From: Thermoplasmata archaeon
GTDB taxonomy: Archaea > Thermoplasmatota > Thermoplasmata > RBG-16-68-12 > SOIM01
Reading direction: 5' to 3'
NCBI GenBank assembly: GCA_023140195.1
Contig: JAGLME010000015.1
Location: 186,001 to 250,000 of the forward strand
Length of the DNA stretch: 64,000 nt
Shown: positions 1-9,358 of the stretch, one piece after another
Layout: every line of letters starts with the position of its first letter
Position numbering within the stretch: position 1 is the first letter of the stretch
The notes under the pieces: model-generated
The model's database searches: none
Told to the model about the DNA's origin: nothing
The model's input: only the letters and a program-made list of their open reading frames with translations
Made by a program: the position numbers and the translations under genes

Positions 1-840
1 TATGTCAGCCGGCATGGCGATGTCCACCAGGGTCAGTGGCTTCTCACGGCCTGCAACCGCGTTTCCCACCATTTCCTTGGTGACCAGCACCCTTGGACAT
101 GAAGTTGCTGAGAATAGGATATCCGCATCTTTGAGCTCTGTCTGAAGCGCAGCGAAGTTCTCGGAACGGCCTGAATACACCTGGCAGAAGTCCTCCAGCT
201 TCTCCGGGGTCCTGCCGATCACAACCAGTTCGTTCTTTCCGAACCTGTTGAGGTATTCGGCCACCAGGGAGCCCATGTTCCCTGTGCCCACCAGGAGCAC
301 CTTCTTGTTCTCCAGCGGGTTGTGCTGATGCGCTAGGTCCATGGCTGCTGATGCTATCGACACCTTACCCTGGGATATCTTGGTCTCGGTCCTGACCCTC
401 TTGCCCACGGACAACGCCTTCTGGAACAGAGGCTCAAGGACCTTCCCAGAGTACTGTCTCGTAGAAGAGAACTCTAACGCTCCCCGGACCTGACCCAGGA
501 TCTGGGTCTCCCCGACGATCATGCTGTCCAGAGAGGAAGAGACCTTGAAAAGATGCTTCAGCGTCTCTATGTAAGCGGTAACGACCAAGTGCTCCGAAAT
601 GTGTGCACCGTACCAGTCCAGCATGACCTTGCGGGCCTGGGACTTGCCTCGTTCTTCATCCTTTCCCGAGATGTAGAGCTCAAACCGGTTGCATGTCTGG
701 AGGACGATGACCTCGCCTATATCGCTCTTGGACAAGAGCAGTTCACAGAACTCCCGCCTTTTGGGTTCCGTCAGGACCATGCGGTCAATGACTTCGATGG
801 GGGCGGTCCTATGGGTCACTCTCAGATTTGCAACATACAT
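1..840 (-). CDS. hemA: Glutamyl-tRNA reductase (3' part cut by window edge)
   Basis: Catalyses NADPH-dependent reduction of glutamyl-tRNA(Glu) to glutamate-1-semialdehyde, the first step of C5-pathway tetrapyrrole synthesis. About 280 codons are visible. The N-terminus MYVANLRVTHRTAP carries the family start pattern, and LQTCNRFELY holds the catalytic cysteine of the TCNR motif near residue 50. A Rossmann-type segment (VLLVGTGNMGSLVAEYL) follows near residue 180. The ATG at 840 overlaps the end of the upstream sirC-like gene by 32 bp, so the two are very probably co-transcribed as the last visible genes of the heme operon. The C-terminal dimerisation domain lies outside the window. Confidence 0.93.
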   Translation of the reverse strand, partial: MYVANLRVTHRTAPIEVIDRMVLTEPKRREFCELLLSKSDIGEVIVLQTCNRFELYISGKDEERGKSQARKVMLDWYGAHISEHLVVTAYIETLKHLFKVSSSLDSMIVGETQILGQVRGALEFSSTRQYSGKVLEPLFQKALSVGKRVRTETKISQGKVSIASAAMDLAHQHNPLENKKVLLVGTGNMGSLVAEYLNRFGKNELVVIGRTPEKLEDFCQVYSGRSENFAALQTELKDADILFSATSCPRVLVTKEMVGNAVAGREKPLTLVDIAMPADI

Positions 841-1441
841 TGTAGACCTCCCAAGCCTTCGCCTGGGCACCCTCCAGATCGTTCTCCCTCACCCTACCAG
901 CCACATCCGGATCTCCATATATCGCAGAAAGAACACGGTTCTTCTCTTCGGATCCGATGAGCTTCTCCCTTATCGGGCCAAGCACTTCGAGCCATCTTGC
1001 CTTTTCGGGTATCCAGATGTCAACTTCCTCCCTGATCCTGCGCGCAAGGAAGGGACATTCACCCGAGGTCGATACCGACACGCTGAGTTTGCCATCATGT
1101 GATAGAGCTGGAAAGAGAATGGTGGATGATTCAGGATCATCAACCACATTGACCAGTATCCCGCGGTCCCTGCAGAAATCCCCTATGGCTCTGTTCATCT
1201 CATTGTCCGAAAGAGCTCCTATCACGAGTGAGGCGTTCGCAGGAATGGATCCTGGTATGTCCTGGGGTTTCAAGTCAGTGATACTAAGCTTCACATGATC
1301 CGGCATCGGGAGGGAATCTTTGGCAACAACTGTTATGTCCTTGGTAAAATTGGAAATATACTCCACCTTTCGATGACCTACTCGACCTCCTCCGAAGACG
1401 ATGACAGGCCCTTCCAGTTTCAGTACAGTGGGCAGACTCAT
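809..1441 (-). CDS. sirC: Precorrin-2 dehydrogenase / sirohydrochlorin ferrochelatase (Met8/CysG-N type)
   Basis: 210 aa. Makes siroheme from precorrin-2 by NAD-dependent oxidation, and in Met8-type proteins also iron insertion. The N-terminal Rossmann motif GGGRVGHRK is at about residues 17-25. The stretch VNVVDDPE near residue 95, containing the Asp used by the family, is followed by FPA and a Ser-Gly-rich STSGECP segment. There is no uroporphyrinogen methyltransferase domain, so this is the short archaeal form. It sits between ahbB (33 bp gap) and hemA (overlap). The gap holds a dyad, ATAACG-N9-CGTTAT (1458-1478), that could form a hairpin in the operon mRNA. Whether this protein also does the chelatase step cannot be told from sequence. 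Confidence 0.88.
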   Translation of the reverse strand: MSLPTVLKLEGPVIVFGGGRVGHRKVEYISNFTKDITVVAKDSLPMPDHVKLSITDLKPQDIPGSIPANASLVIGALSDNEMNRAIGDFCRDRGILVNVVDDPESSTILFPALSHDGKLSVSVSTSGECPFLARRIREEVDIWIPEKARWLEVLGPIREKLIGSEEKNRVLSAIYGDPDVAGRVRENDLEGAQAKAWEVYNVCCKSESDP

Positions 1442-1474
1442 TCCCCTTCCTCGAATAATAACGCTGTTAAGTCG

Positions 1475-1945
1475 TTATCTGATATTATTCTCTTTCGGTA
1501 TCTCGAACGGAATCTTCTTGAACTCCTTTATGGAGAACATGATGCGGTAGCCCTGAATGCCGGTGGTGCTTACGATTTCATGGGCCCGGTCCAGACCCTC
1601 TTCTCTTGTCCTTGCGTGTATCATGAAGAACAGATTGTAGTCCCAACCCGACCGAGCGTAGCAGTGGGTGACGTCTGGTTCCGACGCAATCTCGCGACCA
1701 ACATCATCTAGTTCCTCTTCCGGGACATTGAGAACTGTCATGGGATTCCCTGCGAATCCTACCTTCCTGTGTGAAATCGAAGGGCCAAAGCGGCGTATGA
1801 CTCCTCTGTCCAGCAGATCATTGCACATAATCATAACTCCCTCTTCCTTCATGCCCAGACGGTCAGCTATCTCTGCGAAGGGTCTTTTGGTCAACGGTAG
1901 TCGTTGCACTTCTCTCAGGAGGTCCTTCTCTTCTTCAGATATCAA
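1475..1945 (-). CDS. ahbB: Siroheme decarboxylase subunit AhbB (Lrp/AsnC-like)
   Basis: 156 aa. With AhbA it decarboxylates siroheme to 12,18-didecarboxysiroheme in the alternative heme pathway. An N-terminal wHTH of Lrp/AsnC type (IADRLGMKEEGVM) is followed by an RRFG..ISHRKVGF segment and the AhbB-like patterns DVTHCYAR and YNLFFMIHA, ending in IMFSIKEFKK. These match the AhbB half rather than a transcription regulator. The start is TTG at 1945; the overlap TTGATATCTGA with the stop of ahbA indicates translational coupling. Confidence 0.88.
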   Translation of the reverse strand: MISEEEKDLLREVQRLPLTKRPFAEIADRLGMKEEGVMIMCNDLLDRGVIRRFGPSISHRKVGFAGNPMTVLNVPEEELDDVGREIASEPDVTHCYARSGWDYNLFFMIHARTREEGLDRAHEIVSTTGIQGYRIMFSIKEFKKIPFEIPKENNIR

Positions 1946-2390
1946 GTTTCACACCTATCTTGAACATCTTTGTCACTGGCATTTTGATAGCCGACAAGCC
2001 GATGTTCTCCTCGATCTCCGCCAGATGCTTCTCCAGTGTTGCCTGATCCGGCTCGGTCATGGTGAACCAAAGGTTGGGTCTCCCTTCCCTCTGGTAGTTG
2101 TGGGTAACGCTGCTGTATTCGTTTATCACTGATGCTGTTCCGTCCAGACTTTCTTCAGGAACGTCCAGGGCGGCAAGAACCGAGACATACCCCATCTTCC
2201 TTGGATTGAGTACTGCGCCGAGCTTGCGTATTACTCCAGAATCTGTCAGAATCCTAATTCTTGAGATTACTTCCTCTTCGGTCCACCCCATCCTCTCCGC
2301 AATCTCCTCAAACGGCCTTTCGGTAACTGGGAAATCCTCTTGGAGCGCTCTCAGCAATTCCGGGTCCTTCGGATCCAGTTCACTACTCAT
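1935..2390 (-). CDS. ahbA: Siroheme decarboxylase subunit AhbA (Lrp/AsnC-like)
   Basis: 151 aa from the ATG at 2390. Partner of AhbB in siroheme decarboxylation. It shows the wHTH (IAERMGWTEEEVISRI), then VIRKLGAVLNPRKMGY, SSVTHNYQREG and NLWFTMT, all typical of the AhbA half; the C-terminus VTKMFKIGVKLDI is likewise family-like. The open frame extends further upstream, but the ATG at 2390 is preferred. It overlaps the stop of the radical SAM gene (ATGAGTAG) and has a GAGGG Shine-Dalgarno-like run about 10 nt upstream. Confidence 0.88.
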   Translation of the reverse strand: MSSELDPKDPELLRALQEDFPVTERPFEEIAERMGWTEEEVISRIRILTDSGVIRKLGAVLNPRKMGYVSVLAALDVPEESLDGTASVINEYSSVTHNYQREGRPNLWFTMTEPDQATLEKHLAEIEENIGLSAIKMPVTKMFKIGVKLDI

Positions 2391-3615
2391 GTCCAGACGA
2401 CCCTCTCTTGTACGAGCACCAGGGCTCATGAGCCATGTAATCGTCGAAGTAGAAGTAGGCTCTCGCTCGACACCCACCACAGGTCTCGGTGTAGTCGCAG
2501 TTCCCGCACTGGCCCGTGTATTCCATGGAACGCATCTTCTGGAAGACCGGGCTGTTGGTCCATATCTCTGAGAAAGGCGTCTCCCTCACATTACCCACCT
2601 TGATGGGCAGGTACGGACACGGCCAGACATCCCCGCTGGGAATTATTGAAACATAGCTGATCCCGGCCAGGCAACCACGAGTGTACCTCCCGGTGTCTAT
2701 ATCGAGTTGATCGGCAATCCGCATGAACTGGGGCGCGCAGGTGGGCTTTATGTCAAACTCCATCTCCTCACGTTTCTTCAGGAGCTTTCGGATAAGTCTC
2801 TCATACTGGACCTCTCTGAGGGTCTCCTCCTCGATGTTCTCCCCCCTCCCAGTAGGCACCAGGAATAGCACGTGGTGGCTCTTGGCCCCCATGTCCTTGG
2901 CCAGCTCGCATATCTGTTCCACATCCTCAATGTTCCTGTCGAAGACGGTCGTATTGACCTGGAAGGCTAGGCCGGCTTCTTCGCAGTTCTTCATTGCCTG
3001 GATCGACCTATCGAAAGTGTCGGGCGCCCTGCAAAACTCATCCATCTTCTCCTTATCCATCATATGGAGGGAGATGGCCACGGTGGAACCTCCCGCTTCC
3101 TTGATTCTCTTCACCATGTCCAATGTCAGAAGTGTACCGTTGGATCCGTATACGGGCCTGAGTCCAATGGAAGCGGCATGCTTCGTAAGATCCAGGATGT
3201 CTTTTCTCATGAAAGGCTCGCCACCAGAGAACACCATCAACTTGAACCCTGCCTTGGCGATCTCGTCCAGAAGCGCGAAGCCCTCTTCGGTGGTCAGCTC
3301 GTGCTCAGATTCCTTGCCGGCTTCTCTGTAGCAGTGCTCACAGAAGAGGTTGCATTTGTTGGTGACATTCCACGAAGCTATCAAGTTGTGACCCCAGGTG
3401 TCCAGACACGTTCTTCTGTTGGATATCCATGAAGACCTATTTGCTTTTTCGTTCTTTCGGTCGCAACCGCCCAAATCCTCCCGAGGAAGGCGCAGATCGA
3501 GATCAGGGAAGATCGCGAGTACTTCTTCAGCGAGTTGGAAACGGTTCCTGGATATCCCAAGTGATGATCTTTCGACGGAATTGTATGTCCCATCAACTTT
3601 CTCCGAATGAGCCAT
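2383..3615 (-). CDS. ahbD: Radical SAM/SPASM heme-biosynthesis enzyme, AhbD-like (AhbC possible)
   Basis: 410 aa. Expected to convert Fe-coproporphyrin III to heme b (AhbD), or less likely didecarboxysiroheme to Fe-coproporphyrin III (AhbC). The radical SAM motif CNLFCEHC is at about residues 87-94 and MVFSGGEP follows. HHVLFLVPTGRG, TRGCLAG and the C-terminal SPASM-like cluster CGNCDYTETCGGCRARAY...EPWCSY resemble AhbD as I know it. The ~80 residues ahead of the radical SAM core are unrecognised and basic, and the true start could lie further in. The gene overlaps the nitroreductase upstream (23 bp) and ahbA downstream (8 bp). Only one radical SAM enzyme of the pathway is in this operon. Confidence 0.82.
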   Translation of the reverse strand: MAHSEKVDGTYNSVERSSLGISRNRFQLAEEVLAIFPDLDLRLPREDLGGCDRKNEKANRSSWISNRRTCLDTWGHNLIASWNVTNKCNLFCEHCYREAGKESEHELTTEEGFALLDEIAKAGFKLMVFSGGEPFMRKDILDLTKHAASIGLRPVYGSNGTLLTLDMVKRIKEAGGSTVAISLHMMDKEKMDEFCRAPDTFDRSIQAMKNCEEAGLAFQVNTTVFDRNIEDVEQICELAKDMGAKSHHVLFLVPTGRGENIEEETLREVQYERLIRKLLKKREEMEFDIKPTCAPQFMRIADQLDIDTGRYTRGCLAGISYVSIIPSGDVWPCPYLPIKVGNVRETPFSEIWTNSPVFQKMRSMEYTGQCGNCDYTETCGGCRARAYFYFDDYMAHEPWCSYKRGSSGHE

Positions 3616-4162
3616 AGAAGAATTTCTCAGCTATCGGCTTCCTCACCCTTTCCCTTTGGGCCTTGGCTCTCATCCTATCATCCAGGTCGTTCCATACTAC
3701 ACTTGGATCCTCTTCATAGCCGAGTGCAAAAAGGACCACAACCCTGTACTCATCAGGAAACCCCAGGGCGCTCTTTACGGTGGACTCGTCCCAACCTGCC
3801 ATTTGATGGACTCTGAGACCTTGATGTTCTGCCTCGATGACCAGTGACATCACGCTCAGTGCGACATCGTAAGCGTAGTAGGGAATACCGTTCACCTGAC
3901 ACGCCTCTTCAGGGATCGCCCCCACTGCTATGAGGTAAGGAGCCTCCTTTGCCCATGCGTTGCCTCGGGACAGTCCCTCTTCAAGAGCGCTTCGAGTGGA
4001 AGCTTCCTTGTTCACGATTACATAGTTCCAGGACTGATTGTTCATGCAAGATGGCGCCCACCTTGCCGCTTCGATCAACATGTCCATCTTCTCTCTTTCC
4101 ACGACATCCTTCTTGAATATCACCGGGCTCAATCTCTTCTTTATCTCTGGAAGAATCTCCAT
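3593..4162 (-). CDS. Nitroreductase-family FMN protein
   Basis: 189 aa. NAD(P)H:FMN oxidoreductase fold; substrate unknown. Family features seen: RLSPVIFKKDVV near the N-terminus, AARWAPSCMNNQSWNYVIV (FMN-phosphate region, residues 33-51), and LRVHQMAGWDESTVKSALGFPDEYRVVVLFALGY in the C-terminal half. It starts 27 bp after the sugar-phosphate isomerase and overlaps the heme radical SAM gene by 23 bp. Co-transcription with heme genes makes a role as a redox partner conceivable, but this is inference. Confidence 0.85.
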   Translation of the reverse strand: MEILPEIKKRLSPVIFKKDVVEREKMDMLIEAARWAPSCMNNQSWNYVIVNKEASTRSALEEGLSRGNAWAKEAPYLIAVGAIPEEACQVNGIPYYAYDVALSVMSLVIEAEHQGLRVHQMAGWDESTVKSALGFPDEYRVVVLFALGYEEDPSVVWNDLDDRMRAKAQRERVRKPIAEKFFYGSFGES

Positions 4163-4189
4163 TCTCCGCCCCCCGTCTACTTGATCCAG

Positions 4190-5230
4190 CTAAGCTGAGT
4201 AAACCTTCTTCTTGACCTCTTGAATCGCGTGGACCGGCATCGGGTCAACACCCTTCAGAACGGCCAGATAGAAGCTGACGTAATCTCCAAGATACATGTT
4301 GTGGAGCATTCTTGACAGGATGGTCGTCCCTTGAGCCCATACCTCGTGGGTCTTCGCCTTTTTGCCCAGCATCTCAACGGCCACCTTCACCTGGTTCCTG
4401 GTTACATTGTTCTCGTGCCTGTCCCTGAGGAATATCGCTGCGAACTTCTTCCCCCTGGAATCCCTTGCCCATCCTTCGATCTCGTTGTGGGTCATCTCAG
4501 GGATCTCGCTGTTCCACGCGAGCGTTTTGGCGTTCTCGTTTATCTGGGTCTTCCACCTTCTGGCGACCGCGTTGTAGAATGTGTGACCGTAGATTATGGG
4601 TGTCCTCTTCTCCAGGAGCTTGGCGATCTTCTTGGCCTCGTTGTTCTTGGCCTCCACGTTAGCGGTCCAGCCGTGTTGGATCTCCTCCAAGAAGCCTCTG
4701 GCTTCGCGCATATCCTCCTCCACCCTGACGAGGGCAGTCTCCTGCAAAAGATAAGCTATGGAGGAAAACAGGTATCCTATCGCACCTCTTGGCGGCATCC
4801 CTGGAGGCAGCAGGATACAGGGGAAGTCCCTCGATCTGCACAGCTTCTCGAGCCTTCCTCCGGACGTCACACCAACTATCCTGCAACCCCTCCTGAGAGC
4901 GTGTTCTGTACAAGCCAACGTCTCATGAGTGTTCCCTGAGTAACTCACCATTATTGCCAGAGTGTCCGGGCCAGCGAACCTGGGCAGTCCAGAGGTCCTG
5001 TTTGCCATTATTGGGATATGCATCTTATCGCTCAACCAGTCCCTGATGAGTTCTCCCCCCACCGAGGACCCTCCCATTCCGGAGACTATTACCGATGATG
5101 GATTCTGCTTCGGAAGGTCCAGTCTGCTAACAAGTGATTTTGTTCTATCGATCTGTGACGGCAAGGACGAGATGACCGCCAGCATGTTTGATTTGTCCAC
5201 TGCGTGTATCTTCTTGATGTCGTCGAGCAT
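4190..5230 (-). CDS. Bifunctional phosphoglucose/phosphomannose isomerase
   Basis: 346 aa. Interconverts glucose-6-P or mannose-6-P with fructose-6-P. Two SIS domains: the first contains SGMGGSSVGGELIRDWL (residues ~50-66) and MVSYSGNTHETL (~94-105). The second contains IIYGHTFYNAVARRWKTQINENAK and the catalytic-region pattern EIPEMTHNEIEGW (~240-252). The C-terminal PVHAIQEVKKK is typical of the family. A TATA-like AGTTATAAT lies about 30 bp upstream of the ATG at 5230, so the mRNA leader is very short or absent. It is first in the leftward transcription unit that leads into the heme genes. Confidence 0.92.
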   Translation of the reverse strand: MLDDIKKIHAVDKSNMLAVISSLPSQIDRTKSLVSRLDLPKQNPSSVIVSGMGGSSVGGELIRDWLSDKMHIPIMANRTSGLPRFAGPDTLAIMVSYSGNTHETLACTEHALRRGCRIVGVTSGGRLEKLCRSRDFPCILLPPGMPPRGAIGYLFSSIAYLLQETALVRVEEDMREARGFLEEIQHGWTANVEAKNNEAKKIAKLLEKRTPIIYGHTFYNAVARRWKTQINENAKTLAWNSEIPEMTHNEIEGWARDSRGKKFAAIFLRDRHENNVTRNQVKVAVEMLGKKAKTHEVWAQGTTILSRMLHNMYLGDYVSFYLAVLKGVDPMPVHAIQEVKKKVYSA

Positions 5231-5325
5231 TCGCCGACTAATGACCCCATCGGGATTATAACTTTTCTCTATCCCAACCTACTATTTTTCTGGTAGCTAC
5301 AATAAAGTTAATATGTTCGACGAGC
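5231..5325. promoter_or_regulatory. Divergent promoter region between isomerase and rib operon
   Basis: A 95-bp spacer between two divergent starts. On the minus strand AGTTATAATCCC (about 5256-5267) is placed as a TATA box for the isomerase. On the plus strand the AT-rich CAATAAAGTTAAT (about 5300-5312) is placed for ribB. Both predict leaderless or near-leaderless transcripts. I see no riboswitch-like structure here. Confidence 0.5.
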
Positions 5326-6026
5326 ATGGAGAGTCGTATGGAATCCCACATACAGAAGGCGATCGAGGAGCTGAGGGGGGGTAATGTCGTCCTGATCTAT
5401 GACGCTGACGGAAGGGAAGAGGAGACCGACCTGGTCGTGGCTTCCCAATTCATTACGCCCGACAAGGTCAGAACAATGAGAAAGGACGGCGGAGGGCTCA
5501 TTTTCATGATGGTCCACTCGGACGTGTGGAAGAAGTTCAAGCTACCGTTCCTGACCGACGTCTATACCGATAACTGGGAGAAGTACCCGGTATTCAAGGC
5601 CCTGGTACCCAACGACATACCGTACGACACCAAATCATCCTTTTCCTTGACCATAAACCACAGAAAGACCTTCACCGGCATCACGGACGTGGACAGAGCG
5701 ATGACCATGAAGGAGTTCGCCAGGGTGGCCGCAGAAGCGTTCGAGCTTCATGACGGACACGCACTGGACATGTTCGGTCAGGAGTTCAGGTCGCCAGGTC
5801 ACGTTCCGATATGCTCGGCGTCCACCAACGTATTGGAGAACCGGTTCGGACACACAGAACTGAGCGTGGCACTCATGACGATGGCCGATCTGATACCGGT
5901 TGCGACTGGATGCGAGATGATGGCCGATGGAGGCTATGCGCTCTCCAAAGAAGAGGCGATGGCCTATGCAGAGGAACACGGATATGTTTATCTCGAGGGG
6001 CGGGAGATAGTAGAGGCTTGGAGGAA

Positions 6027-6039
<13 letters not shown>
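5326..6039 (+). CDS. ribB: 3,4-dihydroxy-2-butanone 4-phosphate synthase
   Basis: 237 aa. Forms 3,4-dihydroxy-2-butanone 4-phosphate from ribulose-5-phosphate for riboflavin. The motif DADGREEETDLV (residues ~26-37) carries the acidic metal-binding residues. Also seen are GGGLIFMM, DRAMT and SPGHVP, and the HTELSVALMTMADL segment typical of RibB. No GTP cyclohydrolase domain follows, as in archaea. First gene of a ribB-ribL-ribC-ribH operon with overlapping ends. A second in-frame ATG lies 12 nt downstream; the first fits a leaderless start better. Confidence 0.94.
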
Positions 6040-7353
<1,314 letters not shown>

Positions 7354-7442
7354 CCAGTTACAATATCATTCAGGTACTTGTTGAGTGGTCGCGGGATCTT
7401 CCCTGTTCAGGGCTCTTGAGGATTAGCACACTCAAACTTGCT

Positions 7443-8174
7443 CTAACTCACTTTCCTTCCTTTTAACATGAAACCAGGTGAGAAGAGAATCCCCATCCTT
7501 CTGCGTTTCTTCATCATCCTCCAGAAGTCCTTCCTGAAGCCCCTTAACTCCGAAGGAAAGATGTATGGCGCGACTTCTATGTCCTCAACATTGAGGTTTC
7601 GCAATTCTGCACTAATGAAGAATGGGTTCACTGGATACTCAGATACGTTCTGGAAGTGCTTGAGTTTCCAACTCCTGTATATCATCCTTGGATTCATGCC
7701 GTTGTTGAAATCCAAAACATAAATGGTCCCTTTCTTTCTCAAGACCCTTACAGATTCTCCTAGAGCTCTCGGAGGATCTTCCATGTGGCTTAGCGATTCT
7801 ATTTGGAATAGGCAGTCAAAGCTATTGTCTGGAAAAGGCAGTCTATCACCATCGGCATGAATTGACTCTATGTTGTCAAGACCGATCTTCTTCACAATCT
7901 TTCTCATGTATTGGACCTTGCTGGGAACAACATCCACTCCAACTATATCTTCGATTTCACTGTTCATTTCCTTCATGAGGATCTCATTTACTCCAAATCC
8001 ACATCCAACGCTCAGTATCCGGCCATAAGGTTCCACGAAATCCGATGCATCACTCACATACTTCAATTGGGTCTTCCACTCTATCTCTTTGTAGTATTTC
8101 GGGAAATAGGAATCTGTTCCAATCTCCTTCTCCACCAGATCGAACAGATTCGTGTCTATTAACTTGCCCTGCAC
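7443..8174 (-). CDS. SAM-dependent methyltransferase, class I
   Basis: 243 aa. The SAM-binding motif ILSVGCGFGVNE (about residues 53-64), the acidic VGVDVVPSK (motif II) and SFDCLFQIESLSHMEDPPRAL (motif IV region) define a class I methyltransferase. The C-terminal third is basic (FWRMMKKRRRMG). The substrate is unknown. Codon use is noticeably more A/T-rich than in its neighbours, and it stands alone on the minus strand between the rib operon and a roadblock gene, so recent acquisition is possible. Confidence 0.82.
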   Translation of the reverse strand: MQGKLIDTNLFDLVEKEIGTDSYFPKYYKEIEWKTQLKYVSDASDFVEPYGRILSVGCGFGVNEILMKEMNSEIEDIVGVDVVPSKVQYMRKIVKKIGLDNIESIHADGDRLPFPDNSFDCLFQIESLSHMEDPPRALGESVRVLRKKGTIYVLDFNNGMNPRMIYRSWKLKHFQNVSEYPVNPFFISAELRNLNVEDIEVAPYIFPSELRGFRKDFWRMMKKRRRMGILFSPGFMLKGRKVS

Positions 8175-8256
8175 AAGATTGCCAACGTCAATGGACTATT
8201 TATTCGCTATGCCCACGAGAGATATCATTTTCAATTTCGAAACTGATAACCAAAGG

Positions 8257-8312
8257 TTTATAGTCGATAGCATTCGTCTTCCGCTTGATATACTGGAATG
8301 TTGATATTCCAG
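8257..8312 (+). promoter_or_regulatory. TATA box and 5'-UTR hairpin of roadblock gene
   Basis: TTTATA at 8257-8262 predicts transcription from about 8285. The leader then contains the perfect dyad CTGGAAT-GTTGAT-ATTCCAG (8293-8312), ending about 20 nt before the ATG at 8333. It could form a 7-bp hairpin in the mRNA. There is no T-run after it, so it is not a terminator. Function unknown. Confidence 0.45.
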
Positions 8313-8332
8313 AGAATCAGCAAGGGATTGAA

Positions 8333-8692
8333 ATGGCAGACATAACGTCCATCGAAGAGGTCTTGAGCGACCTGGAGAACTACCCAGGTGTAAACGAAGC
8401 TGTCCTGATTTCCAGGAGTGGTATGCACATTGCGGGGACCGTTCCCGATGGCGCCCATCCGGAGACATACGTGGCAATGTTCGCTATCCTTCTTGGCGCG
8501 GCTGAGACTGCCATATCCGAGCTCAAGGAGAAGTTGGACGCAGTTCTCATCAATCTTGAGGAATCCAAGGTGATGGTCGTCAACGATGGTCCCAAGGCGC
8601 TCTACGTCCTCAGACTTGATGGCGATGTCGATCTTCACGGACTGGAGACCAAGTTGCTTGAGACTTCAAAATCCATCGAGCAGCACCTCTAG
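8333..8692 (+). CDS. Roadblock/LC7 domain protein
   Basis: 119 aa from the ATG at 8333. Small roadblock/LC7 fold: LSDLENYPGVNEAVLISRSGMHIAGTVP, then TYVAMFAILLGAAETAISEL and VMVVNDGPKALYVLRLDGDVDLHGL. In archaea these proteins usually partner small GTPases or KaiC-like ATPases; no such partner is adjacent here. Its end overlaps the end of the convergent PHP gene by 4 bp. The leader contains a short hairpin. Confidence 0.8.
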   Translation: MADITSIEEVLSDLENYPGVNEAVLISRSGMHIAGTVPDGAHPETYVAMFAILLGAAETAISELKEKLDAVLINLEESKVMVVNDGPKALYVLRLDGDVDLHGLETKLLETSKSIEQHL

Positions 8693-9354
8693 ATTCTCTT
8701 CATTCCTCTTCCGAACCACTCGGAAACGGTTTTTGCCACATATTTAGGAGAACCAGCTGGCCTGCTCTTCCCGTAGACCTTCGACCTGCCCTTCACGATC
8801 TCTTCGAGAGCCTGTTCTTCCGTCTCAATGTTCGATTTGAAGACGGTCACCCCTGTCCCGATATCCTCTATCTTGTGGGCGTCGCTTCCGCCTGTGACCC
8901 CCAGGTCCAATTTCTCTGCGAGAGCTATCGCTTTCTCGTTGGTGCTCTTGGGGGAACGCGCGTTAAGGCCTTCGATCGCGGAGAACCTCGTATTGAGGAC
9001 CACCCTCTCCCCCACGCCGGACCAGAATCTGTATGGATGAGCCACCACAGGCGTTCCACCCACCCTTCTGATAGCCTCCACAGTGTCCTGGGGTGTCATG
9101 TCCCGGGGGATCTTCTTATCCACTCCATACGCGATTATATGCCCCTCTGATGACGAGACCTCTGTCGCCCTTATCACCACAAAACCCTCCATCTCCTTTG
9201 CCAGTTCGAAAGCTTCTAGGGAGCCTGCTATCTCGTTGTGGTCCGAGATTGCCAGGCCATCCAGGTTCCTTGCCTTGGCTGTCTTGAGAATGTCCTTGAT
9301 TTCAACATCTGTATCCACTGAGTGGGCGGAATGAACGTGAAGGTCCATCATCAT
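8689..9354 (-). CDS. PHP-domain metal-dependent phosphoesterase
   Basis: 221 aa. PHP motifs in order: DLHVHSAHS (residues 4-12), AISDHNE (~35-41), RATEVSS (~65-71), VVAHPYR (~102-108) and GGSDAHKIEDIG (~154-165). They supply the His/Asp/Glu residues for a trinuclear metal site. The start ATG follows the metG stop by 4 bp, so it is expressed with MetRS. Substrate unknown; such proteins hydrolyse phosphoesters such as histidinol phosphate or nucleotides. Confidence 0.86.
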   Translation of the reverse strand: MMMDLHVHSAHSVDTDVEIKDILKTAKARNLDGLAISDHNEIAGSLEAFELAKEMEGFVVIRATEVSSSEGHIIAYGVDKKIPRDMTPQDTVEAIRRVGGTPVVAHPYRFWSGVGERVVLNTRFSAIEGLNARSPKSTNEKAIALAEKLDLGVTGGSDAHKIEDIGTGVTVFKSNIETEEQALEEIVKGRSKVYGKSRPAGSPKYVAKTVSEWFGRGMKRI

Positions 9355-9358
9355 TTAA

